This document shows, one piece after another, positions 1-5,132 of a DNA stretch of 5,132 nucleotides. This DNA is from Methanobacteriota archaeon (GTDB taxonomy: Archaea; Thermoplasmatota; Poseidoniia; Poseidoniales; Poseidoniaceae). The notes beneath the pieces are model-generated. The model worked only from the letters and a program-made list of their open reading frames with translations, did not search any database and was not told the DNA's origin. Where the stretch lies: NCBI GenBank assembly GCA_018645535.1, contig JABGWN010000269.1, positions 1 to 5,132 of the forward strand, read 5' to 3'. The position numbers and the translations under genes were made by a program. Each line of letters opens with the position of its first letter. The first letter of the stretch is position 1.

Positions 1-113
1 CTCTTGAGCGAAAAGCAGAACACTGTCCAAATTGTGGTCCTGGTGTATTCTTAGGCGTTCATTCTGACCGAAAGACCTGCGGAAGATGCGGTTATTCAGT
101 TAAAATTGAATGA
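1..113 (+). CDS. rps27ae: Small ribosomal subunit protein S27ae (eS31), C-terminal part
   Basis: This is the 3' end of a gene cut by the window start; reading begins at base 3 and ends at the TGA at 111-113, leaving 36 codons. The fragment holds the whole S27ae zinc ribbon: CPNC at fragment residues 8-11 and CGRC at 26-29, joined by the family-typical GPGVFL and HSDRKTCGRCGY segments. The archaeal protein is usually about 50-65 residues, so roughly the N-terminal third is missing. S27ae is a component of the 30S subunit. The last 22 bases overlap the end of the opposing gene on the minus strand. In many euryarchaea rps27ae is followed on the same strand by the KEOPS gene kae1; here the next gene runs the other way, so this is the last gene of its transcript. 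Confidence 0.95.
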   Translation, partial: LERKAEHCPNCGPGVFLGVHSDRKTCGRCGYSVKIE

Positions 114-1039
114 GCCATCATTCCATCATTTGTAATAACCCAAAGCCCATCAGGACTCTGGACATGTTGTACAACGACTTCTTGATTTTCATATCGCCTG
201 AAATCGTTTTCCATCAATTCTAATTCTTCTCTCCAACCTGCGAGATACCATGAATTCAGTTTTTCATTGTACATGACGCTTTGAATTGGTCCGCTTGTTG
301 AGGCTTCACAGAAGAGTTTTCCTTCACGATACCAGTAGATGTGGCCATCTTTCATAACCAGTAGGCGATTTGAGTCGATGGCTTTCACCTTGTCGAGTGA
401 TCCATCAAGAACAAATGACCCTGTGCCGATTAAACTGCCATCATCTTTTGAAAGTCTACAACAGCCTCCTGCTCTTGACCAGATCTCTATGCTTGAATTA
501 GTGACGCAAATTTCCACTGATTCTTGGCTCATTGGAATCTTCTTCAAATCTGGCCACTCAGGGGGGGGTGCTCTCCATTGTTCAACCCCATTAGAATTGA
601 AGGAATAAACGCCCCTATTCCATAAGATGAAAATAAATCCGTCATCATTCCTCTCTAAGCCTAAGGGTTCTGCATCAAGGACATGTGACCATAGGACACC
701 TGCAGGTTGTATTGCGTTCTGAATTAGCCGAGCCTTCCGAACATCTCCTCTCTCAGCTCCGTTCTGGAATGGTTCTGTGCAGCGAATTGCCCCCATTCTT
801 GCAACAAGTAATTCTCGATCAATCCATGTTGCAACTAACAAATCGTCTATCATAATGACGTGTTCTATTGGAGCTGGGAATGGACATGCAAATTCTTCTA
901 TTGGATTCCATTCTTCATCCAATCGACAGAGTTGTCCATCAATACCAACAGCAATTGCAAAAACATCTTCAATCTCTGGTGTAAGGAGTATTTTCAAGAC
1001 TTTGAATGGTAATTGCTTCGTTTTCCTTTCCTCGCCCAT
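92..1039 (-). CDS. Hypothetical protein with beta-propeller-like repeats
   Basis: I do not recognise a named family. The 315-residue protein has no signal peptide and no membrane segment, so it is probably cytosolic. It is made of short hydrophobic strands separated by turns of the DG or NG type, for example DGQLCRL (residues 35-41), NRGVYSFNSNGVEQW (141-155), SSIEIWS (182-188), DGHIYWYREGKLF (231-243) and PDGLWVITNDG (296-306). This spacing resembles WD40-, PQQ- or NHL-like beta-propellers, which usually serve as binding scaffolds, but blade number and ligand cannot be told by eye. The reading frame stays open upstream to 1240. I chose the ATG at 1037-1039 because everything beyond it is antisense to dtdA, and the protein before it (hydrophobic, unlike the rest) does not look coding. 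Its stop lies inside the rps27ae end (22-base overlap). It contains a run of eight C in the coding strand, giving APPPEW at residues 157-162. Confidence 0.75.
   Translation of the reverse strand: MGEERKTKQLPFKVLKILLTPEIEDVFAIAVGIDGQLCRLDEEWNPIEEFACPFPAPIEHVIMIDDLLVATWIDRELLVARMGAIRCTEPFQNGAERGDVRKARLIQNAIQPAGVLWSHVLDAEPLGLERNDDGFIFILWNRGVYSFNSNGVEQWRAPPPEWPDLKKIPMSQESVEICVTNSSIEIWSRAGGCCRLSKDDGSLIGTGSFVLDGSLDKVKAIDSNRLLVMKDGHIYWYREGKLFCEASTSGPIQSVMYNEKLNSWYLAGWREELELMENDFRRYENQEVVVQHVQSPDGLWVITNDGMMAHSILTE
561..568. repeat. Homopolymer tract G8 (C8 in the coding strand)
   Basis: Eight consecutive G on the plus strand lie inside the minus-strand hypothetical gene, where they encode consecutive prolines in APPPEW. 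The frame is intact in this copy, and the protein is coherent on both sides. A tract of this length can slip in replication or be miscalled in sequencing. Confidence 0.7.
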
Positions 1040-1099
1040 GTAGTTGCTAATGACGGGTTGTTTGTCAATACTCGCTTTGAAAAACCGCCTTGTTCTCCA
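1040..1099. promoter_or_regulatory. Divergent intergenic region (propeller-like gene / dtdA)
   Basis: These 60 bases separate the two start codons of divergently transcribed genes, so both core promoters are expected here or just inside the coding regions. I see no clear archaeal TATA box of the TTTAWATA kind and no Shine-Dalgarno match before either start. Transcripts with very short or no leader would be consistent with that. The region is called from gene geometry, not from a recognised motif. Confidence 0.35.
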
Positions 1100-2065
1100 A
1101 TGTATATGGACGGGGTAATTCTCATTGCTGTTAATGGCGATGATATTGCTTCCTTCAATCAAGCCAAATATCTTCTTGAGAAGGATACATGGCATCAATT
1201 GGATGATGTTGAAGGTCACAAGGCGTATCGATATGAGCATGTTAGGATGTGGATTTTACCCGGACGAATATTATGGGAGAATCACCTCGATAAAAGATGG
1301 GATACGGCCACACATGAAACCGTATTGGAAGTAATTTTCCCCTCTCGTCATGCAGCAAAAAGCGGGACGCCTTGCCTTACTTTACACCCAATTGGAGTTC
1401 CACATTTAGAACTCAATTCAGTTCCTGAATTTGGAGGCCAATCAGGAGTCGCACCACCTCCAAGTACCCGATTAGCCCCGTGGTGGAGATTGCTCAATGA
1501 GAAGTGGCTCGAACATTCCATTCCAGATTTTTCCTTATCTCTTGAAGTAACTCATCATGGCCCTCTGCTGGAAGTACCATGTTTGTTTATCGAAGTTGGT
1601 TCTACACAAGAGTACTGGCCCCATGAAGAGGCAGCAAAACTCCTTTCCGATGTGATCTGGGAAGGACTTGGCCTGACAGGTAATGCAGAAATAGGCAGTT
1701 GGGATGCACACAGAAATCTCTCTCATCCAGTTCTTATCACATTGGGAGGCGGCCACTATGCTCCAAAAGGCAATAAATTAGGCTCTGAAGAAGATGTATG
1801 GTTAGGACATATGCTTGCCAATCATTCAATTCCATTCGGGACCTCTGAGAATCCAGGTGTTCTTTGGCGTCAATCCATTGATGCTGTTGTGAAATCTACA
1901 AAGCAGGCCTTCCCTGAAGGGTCTGTCGTGGCAACTGTAGAAAAAAAATCGTTCAAAGGATGGCAACGGGAACTTATCTATCAACATCTGGAATCGATAT
2001 CGATTCCAGTTGTTCGCTCAAAACCTTTCTTGGAAATGGTCAAAAGTCGTAAGCAGAACCAGTGA
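1100..2065 (+). CDS. dtdA: D-aminoacyl-tRNA deacylase, archaeal/plant type (DtdA/DTD2)
   Basis: The product hydrolyses D-amino acids from mischarged tRNA in the cytosol, freeing tRNA and preventing D-residues from blocking translation. Family motifs are clear: an N-terminal strand and helix GVILIAVNGDDIASFNQAKY (residues 5-24); FPSRHAAKSGTPCLTLHPIG (80-99); EVTHHGP (149-155); FIEVGST followed by W (163-173); GGGHYAP (216-222); and a C-terminal IPVVRSKPF (302-310). These match the PF04414 deacylase, unrelated to bacterial DTD1. At 321 residues it is somewhat longer than the usual 270-300. I chose the ATG at 1100; the ATG at 1106 (319 residues) is equally possible. The ATG at 1013 is unlikely because it would add 29 residues antisense to the neighbour's start. 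No Shine-Dalgarno is visible. Proline dehydrogenase follows 17 bases downstream on the same strand. A long palindrome lies in codons 295-305. Confidence 0.93.
   Translation: MYMDGVILIAVNGDDIASFNQAKYLLEKDTWHQLDDVEGHKAYRYEHVRMWILPGRILWENHLDKRWDTATHETVLEVIFPSRHAAKSGTPCLTLHPIGVPHLELNSVPEFGGQSGVAPPPSTRLAPWWRLLNEKWLEHSIPDFSLSLEVTHHGPLLEVPCLFIEVGSTQEYWPHEEAAKLLSDVIWEGLGLTGNAEIGSWDAHRNLSHPVLITLGGGHYAPKGNKLGSEEDVWLGHMLANHSIPFGTSENPGVLWRQSIDAVVKSTKQAFPEGSVVATVEKKSFKGWQRELIYQHLESISIPVVRSKPFLEMVKSRKQNQ
1983..2014. repeat. Long near-perfect palindrome inside the dtdA 3' end
   Basis: The core at 1988-2009 is a perfect 22-base palindrome with 11-base arms, CTGGAATCGAT and ATCGATTCCAG, and no spacer. After one mismatched pair (T1987/T2010) the symmetry continues for four more pairs, so the full arms are AACATCTGGAATCGAT and ATCGATTCCAGTTGTT. 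The centre holds two adjacent ATCGAT hexamers. It encodes residues 295-305 of DtdA (including LESISIPV). The centre is about 84 bases before the proline dehydrogenase ATG, so it could be an operator for a dimeric regulator or form a hairpin in the shared transcript. The symmetry is directly visible; the function is inference. Confidence 0.8.
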
Positions 2066-2082
2066 AATAAGGGCGGGAAATC

Positions 2083-3051
2083 ATGATCTCAAAACTGATT
2101 GTAGCAATGACACTTCGAATGCCTAAATGGTTTGTTCGTTGGGTATCTCGTCGATATGTGGCAGGATCAACACTTGATGATGCAGTACGAGTCATGAAAC
2201 GACTTGAGTCAGAGGACGCTTGTTTCACAATCGATGTGCTTGGAGAAGAAATTTCAAGTATGGACGAAGCCAATTATTTCCTTGAAGAATATGTTCGTGT
2301 CATGAATTCGATTGTTCATCATGGCATTGACGCAAATCTTTCAATAAAGCCTACTGCGTTTGGCTTGCTGATCGATGAAGCAAAAGGATTTGAGAACATT
2401 GAGTCGCTTGTGCGACAAGCTGCAGAACATGATATGTTTGTAAGACTTGATATGGAAGACCATAGAGTCACCTCAGAAACCATTCAAATCGTTGTGAGAC
2501 TTCACGAAAAGGGACTTACTAATGTGGGTACAGTATTACAAGGACGTCTGCATCGTACCTTAGATGATATTACAGATGTTGAGTCAACGCTGGGTCCAAT
2601 GGCAGATTACAGGATTTGTAAAGGAATTTACCTTGAACCAGAAGATATAGCATATACTTCACGCAGTGATATCAGAAAGGGCACAAATGAAGCAATCAAA
2701 GAAGCACTGACAAAAGGGGCATATGTAGGTATAGCATCACACGACCAGCCAGTTGTAGATTTTTCACTAAAGATGCTTGATGAATTAGGGATGGGTCCCG
2801 GTAAAACTGATTCTAGGGCAAACGCTGGCGGAGATAGGAAAGGGAAGGGACCAGGTTATGAGTTTCAAATGCTCCTAGGCGTGTGTGGTCCTTTGCGTAG
2901 AAAATTAGTCAAGCAAGGTCATCGAACAAGAGTGTACATTCCATACGGCGAGATGTGGTATGAATACAGTATTCGTCGATTACAAGAGAATCCAACAATT
3001 GGCCTTCAAGTCGCTAAAGCATTCCTGATGCCATGGTCAAATCGCCCATGA
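2083..3051 (+). CDS. Proline dehydrogenase, monofunctional (FAD-dependent)
   Basis: The enzyme oxidises L-proline to delta-1-pyrroline-5-carboxylate with FAD, the first step of proline breakdown to glutamate; electrons normally go to the respiratory quinone pool. The PRODH barrel (PF01619) motifs appear in order: LSIKPTAFGL (86-95), VRLDMED (120-126), VLQGRLHRTLDD (151-162), RICKGIYLEP (177-186), ASHD (218-221), YEFQMLLG (259-266), and VYIPYGEMWYEYSIRRLQENP (284-304), whose R298-R299 pair corresponds to the arginines that bind the proline carboxylate. At 322 residues it matches monofunctional bacterial enzymes of about 300, with no aldehyde dehydrogenase domain and no pyrroline-5-carboxylate dehydrogenase nearby. 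A Gly- and charge-rich insert lies at about 236-258. The ATG at 2083 gives the typical start (WFVRWVSRRYVAGSTLDDA); GGGCGGG at 2071-2077 is only a weak ribosome-binding match. It probably forms an operon with dtdA and ends flush against the opposing gene. Confidence 0.93.
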   Translation: MISKLIVAMTLRMPKWFVRWVSRRYVAGSTLDDAVRVMKRLESEDACFTIDVLGEEISSMDEANYFLEEYVRVMNSIVHHGIDANLSIKPTAFGLLIDEAKGFENIESLVRQAAEHDMFVRLDMEDHRVTSETIQIVVRLHEKGLTNVGTVLQGRLHRTLDDITDVESTLGPMADYRICKGIYLEPEDIAYTSRSDIRKGTNEAIKEALTKGAYVGIASHDQPVVDFSLKMLDELGMGPGKTDSRANAGGDRKGKGPGYEFQMLLGVCGPLRRKLVKQGHRTRVYIPYGEMWYEYSIRRLQENPTIGLQVAKAFLMPWSNRP

Positions 3052-3834
3052 TTACTTTCGTCGACGCTTCTTATCTCTACGATTAGTAGGCTGCACTCTT
3101 TTCTTGATGATTTCTTTTGGAAGAATCGGATTAGGATTGAATCCAAGTTTTCCTTCTTTCCAGGCTTGTCGACGTTCCCGCGGCGTCTTTGGAGCGAAAC
3201 GCTCCGGCCTTGGAGGCTCATGAAGATACATTCGCTTAATCTTCGAAGCATCAACTGTTCCGCGAAGAGTTCTTCCTTCTCCTGTGTGGATTGCTCTGAT
3301 TCTCCAAGTTTGAGGTCCAATCTCGATAAGTGTACTGGCCTTGAATAAGGTTCCTTGATCTACGATGAGGACATCAGGAGTTGAAAATTCGCCTCGAGTT
3401 TTTGTTATCTTAACACGTAGCATGTCTTGTCGAAGAGCAACGGCTCGGATGACCTTTGTGGCTTCCATGGATTCTGCAGTTCCCTCTTTAGATTCTAAAC
3501 GAGTAATTCTCCAAGCCATGTCATCGTGTTCAAAAACATCGCCCAAATCAAGCCATTCATCAGAATCTAGGTCAATAGTAGCCATGTATGAATCTGGCCC
3601 GTACGTTAGCATGAATGGGACTCTTTTCAATGGAGGTGGGCGGAATTGTAATTCATGTACCGATGTACAATCATTGCATCGTAAGAGGTAATCTTTACCC
3701 CTTCCCATCTCTTTTTCTCGAAGAATATCATGACCCGTAACATCGTCACATGTAGGACAAAGTACTGCATTTTCGAGTACTTCTTCTTCTTCGAAAAAGT
3801 CCTCCTCCTCGTCTAAGTCTTCCATCGGTCTCAT
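3052..3834 (-). CDS. Archaeal zinc-ribbon protein, HVO_0476/COG1326 type
   Basis: The protein is about 260 residues long. After a strongly acidic N-terminal tail (residues 4-20, mostly Asp and Glu) comes a zinc ribbon: CPTC at 26-29, then YLLRCNDCTSVHEL with cysteines at 53 and 56. The rest is beta-rich and includes two similar strand-turn units, MAWRITRLE (near 106-114) and QTWRIRAIHTGEG (near 175-187), followed by ASKIKRMYLHEPPRPERF. This order (ribbon, two beta units, then a conserved basic 'KR-Y' segment) matches the uncharacterised archaeal HVO_0476 family. The C-terminus is an added lysine/arginine tail (about 240-260) suited to binding RNA or the ribosome, which is inference. The function is unknown. 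The start is uncertain: ATG at 3834 follows GAGGG at a short distance; ATG at 3825 and GTG at 3867 are alternatives. Its stop abuts the proline dehydrogenase stop with no gap. Confidence 0.82.
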   Translation of the reverse strand: MRPMEDLDEEEDFFEEEEVLENAVLCPTCDDVTGHDILREKEMGRGKDYLLRCNDCTSVHELQFRPPPLKRVPFMLTYGPDSYMATIDLDSDEWLDLGDVFEHDDMAWRITRLESKEGTAESMEATKVIRAVALRQDMLRVKITKTRGEFSTPDVLIVDQGTLFKASTLIEIGPQTWRIRAIHTGEGRTLRGTVDASKIKRMYLHEPPRPERFAPKTPRERRQAWKEGKLGFNPNPILPKEIIKKRVQPTNRRDKKRRRK

Positions 3835-3919
3835 GCAGCCCTCGCTGGATGACACCTTTGAAGGCACCGCATCTGACTAGAACACAGACTTCAAAACAAA
3901 ATGTGGACAGCACTGGCCA
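3835..3919. promoter_or_regulatory. Divergent intergenic region (zinc-ribbon gene / methyltransferase)
   Basis: These 85 bases lie between two divergent start codons and must carry or adjoin both promoters. An A-rich stretch, TTCAAAACAAAA (3890-3901), sits about 20-30 bases before the methyltransferase ATG, where a TATA element would lie for a transcript with little or no leader, but it is a poor match to the archaeal consensus. No Shine-Dalgarno precedes that ATG. If the zinc-ribbon gene really starts at the GTG at 3867, the gap shrinks to 52 bases. Confidence 0.3.
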
Positions 3920-4636
3920 ATGAGCGATGTCAAGAGGGAAGATGTACTTCCTGCACTTCTTGTTGCTGATGATCAGAGATCGAGAGATGAGCCCGAGATC
4001 GCAGCGAACATTTCAACTCAGTTGGAACACATGGGACTTCATACATGGTCTATTTCTGTCATAAGACGATTGAGAGATGCTATTGGTCGTTTGTCACCTA
4101 CATCGGTCTTAGAAATAGGTGCGAGTATTGGTCACCGTTCTGCATGGTTGTTTGACCTGTTTACAAACCAACAACCCAAAAAATTCGATTTGGTTGAACA
4201 GGGGGCTAAATTCGGAGTCATTCTATTTCGACTCCAATCCCGATATGAAGCAGCACCTTGGTCAAACATATTGGTAGGTGAATTTTCAACACTTTTGGCA
4301 GAAGCGAAAGCATGGTCGATGACGATGAAATCTGGAGTAGGCACTGGTGAAAAGCGTCTCGATCTATCATATGATGCCATAATAGTCGATGATCAACCGG
4401 AAAAAGTCGCTTCGACAATATCAGAATCACTCCCGTTACTTTCTCAAAATGGAGTGTTGTTCACAGTTGAACCACCAACTCCAACGGGTGATTATGATGA
4501 ACTCGATGAAAGTGAACAGGCTAAGGTTGACGGTTTTAATGATTGGATAAAACTCATTGAAACTACAAATTCAACGCATTATATGGCGTTTGTCCCCTTG
4601 TTTGAAGGCACTCTTGTCGCCTTCTTCAAACGCTAA
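3920..4636 (+). CDS. Class I SAM-dependent methyltransferase, substrate unknown
   Basis: The 238-residue cytosolic protein has the Rossmann-fold methyltransferase signature in order: motif I VLEIGASIG (63-71) for S-adenosylmethionine binding; motif II FDLVEQ (89-94), where E93 should hold the ribose hydroxyls; motif IV YDAIIVDDQPE (151-161); and LPLLSQNGVLFTVEPP (171-186) for motif V/VI. A helical segment before motif I (about 24-58, with HTWSISVIRRL) and the DD pair in motif IV resemble the small O-methyltransferases (caffeoyl-CoA or catechol type), but the metal-binding residues cannot be assigned by eye. A protein or small-molecule substrate remains possible. The 22 residues between motifs II and IV (about 128-150) are less conserved in appearance. 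The ATG at 3920 is the first in frame and gives a typical N-terminus. The gene stands alone on its strand and ends one base before the opposing peptidase stop. Confidence 0.8.
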   Translation: MSDVKREDVLPALLVADDQRSRDEPEIAANISTQLEHMGLHTWSISVIRRLRDAIGRLSPTSVLEIGASIGHRSAWLFDLFTNQQPKKFDLVEQGAKFGVILFRLQSRYEAAPWSNILVGEFSTLLAEAKAWSMTMKSGVGTGEKRLDLSYDAIIVDDQPEKVASTISESLPLLSQNGVLFTVEPPTPTGDYDELDESEQAKVDGFNDWIKLIETTNSTHYMAFVPLFEGTLVAFFKR

Positions 4637-4637
4637 G

Positions 4638-5132
4638 TTAAGATTCACTCGCCTTATCCAACAATGCTTGTATGTCAAGTAAACCATAACCATACTTGTC
4701 ATCATGGCCTGTTTGGCTGTCTTGCGGAGACACTGTTTGCATTAGCCAATCCTTGACTTGGTCGATTGTTGATACATCGCTGGATGTCCCGTTACTTGCA
4801 AGTGCAGGATTTTGTTCAAGTAGTAATGCGATGGCTCCTGTTACGAATACAGTTGCTGCACTGGTACCACTTGATGATGACCATGTTCCTTTGGTGTTGA
4901 GAACAGGGACTTCTTTGGCAGGTGCGACAACTTCAGGTTTCTTGTCAGGGTCATTCCGTGGCAATTGGAACGGGAAAAGACTTCCTCCGTTGTTTCCAAT
5001 TGAGGATTTTGCCCATGGCTCTCCAGATTCAGTGACTCCACCGACGCATATCACACGACGTTCTCCTCCAGGAGATGCAACGTCTCCGTCATCCTCTTCT
5101 CCACCGTCGTTACCAGCGGCAGCAACAACAAA
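4638..5132 (-). CDS. Subtilisin-like serine peptidase (family S8), C-terminal part
   Basis: The gene runs off the right edge of the window; 164 C-terminal codons and the TAA are visible, and the frame is open to the last base. Fragment residues 1-10 (FVVAAAGNDG) form the S8 oxyanion-hole motif with Asn8. VICVGGV (27-33) is the usual next strand. KPEVVAPA (65-72) corresponds to the family's KPDVVAPG. SSGTSAATVFVTGAIALLLE (87-106) is the serine box, with the nucleophile at Ser91. YGYGLLDIQALL, near the end, closes the catalytic domain. The Asp and His of the triad lie outside the window. The protein stops right after the catalytic domain, with no PKD, sorting or membrane segment at the C-terminus. 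Whether it is secreted cannot be seen because the N-terminus is missing. The serine box departs from the standard GTSMAxPHV: Met, Pro and His are all replaced. The segment after Asn8 is unusually rich in Asp, Glu and Gly (GGEEDDGDV). Confidence 0.92.
   Translation of the reverse strand, partial: FVVAAAGNDGGEEDDGDVASPGGERRVICVGGVTESGEPWAKSSIGNNGGSLFPFQLPRNDPDKKPEVVAPAKEVPVLNTKGTWSSSSGTSAATVFVTGAIALLLEQNPALASNGTSSDVSTIDQVKDWLMQTVSPQDSQTGHDDKYGYGLLDIQALLDKASES

Noticed and set aside
339..1043. Plus-strand open frames at 339-608 and 777-1043
   Set aside because: They are antisense to the propeller-like gene and show Ser-rich, motif-free translations typical of shadow frames.
1013..1099. Longer DtdA start at the ATG at 1013
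   Set aside because: It would add 29 residues that overlap the start of the divergent gene and do not resemble the family N-terminus, which begins at the strand right after 1100-1108.
1040..1240. Upstream extension of the propeller-like protein to 1240
   Set aside because: The added 67 residues are antisense to dtdA codons and differ in character from the rest of the protein; the ATG at 1039 leaves a sensible divergent gap.
1535..1756. Cysteine-containing minus-strand frame inside dtdA
   Set aside because: It looks like a small Cys protein at first, but lies entirely antisense to the most conserved part of dtdA (THHGP to GGGHYAP).
1941..1948. A8 tract in dtdA as a programmed frameshift site
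   Set aside because: The frame continues into the conserved family C-terminus without a shift, and the bases are ordinary Glu-Lys-Lys codons.
3656..3669. Inverted repeat TGTAC-CGAT-GTACA as a regulator site
   Set aside because: The five-base arms are short enough to arise by chance and lie mid-gene, far from any start.
3166..3691. Plus-strand open frames opposite the zinc-ribbon gene
   Set aside because: The opposing frame has a clear zinc ribbon and family structure; these translations have no recognisable motif.
3835..3867. GTG start for the zinc-ribbon protein
   Set aside because: Possible, but it only adds 11 residues directly after an in-frame stop region, and the ATG at 3834 has a better upstream GAGGG. 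Kept as an alternative.
5042..5054. GTG at 5054 as the start of a small 138-residue protein
   Set aside because: The frame is open upstream to the window edge and encodes the S8 oxyanion motif AAAGNDG, so this is the interior of a longer peptidase.
1..5132. A defence, mobile or CRISPR-type system
   Set aside because: There are no direct-repeat arrays, terminal inverted repeats, transposase, integrase or nuclease motifs; the identifiable genes are housekeeping or metabolic.

Overview
The window looks like a compact, AT-leaning chromosomal stretch of a mesophilic euryarchaeon. Three proteins point to archaea: the C-terminus of ribosomal protein S27ae, an archaeal-type D-aminoacyl-tRNA deacylase (DtdA/DTD2), and a zinc-ribbon protein of the archaea-only HVO_0476/COG1326 type. 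The proteins are not as acidic as those of extreme halophiles. The closest fit I can suggest is a marine Poseidoniia-like (Marine Group II/III) archaeon. That placement is inference from style and content, not from a search.

Layout from left to right: the 3' end of rps27ae (+, cut by the window start); an unrecognised cytosolic protein with beta-propeller-like repeats (-, 92-1039); a short divergent gap; dtdA (+, 1100-2065) and, 17 bases later, a monofunctional proline dehydrogenase (+, 2083-3051); an HVO_0476-type zinc-ribbon protein with an acidic head and a basic tail (-, about 3052-3834); a second divergent gap; a class I SAM-dependent methyltransferase (+, 3920-4636); and the C-terminal part of a subtilisin-like S8 serine peptidase (-, 4638 to beyond the window end). 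There are seven genes, five complete and two cut by the edges. I see no RNA gene, transposon or CRISPR array. No stretch over 300 bases lacks a gene.

The genes are mostly housekeeping. S27ae belongs to the small ribosomal subunit. DtdA clears D-amino acids from tRNA. Proline dehydrogenase oxidises L-proline to pyrroline-5-carboxylate and probably shares a transcript with dtdA. Strand alternates almost gene by gene, and all three convergent junctions are closed (22-base overlap, 0-base gap, 1-base gap), so any transcription terminator must lie inside the opposing gene.

The most striking unexplained signal is a perfect 22-base palindrome, extended by four paired bases on each side of one mismatch. 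It lies inside the end of dtdA, centred about 84 bases before the proline dehydrogenase start. I found no convincing new multi-gene system. The other points of interest are a Gly/charged insert in the proline dehydrogenase, an atypical serine motif in the peptidase, and the unrecognised propeller-like protein.
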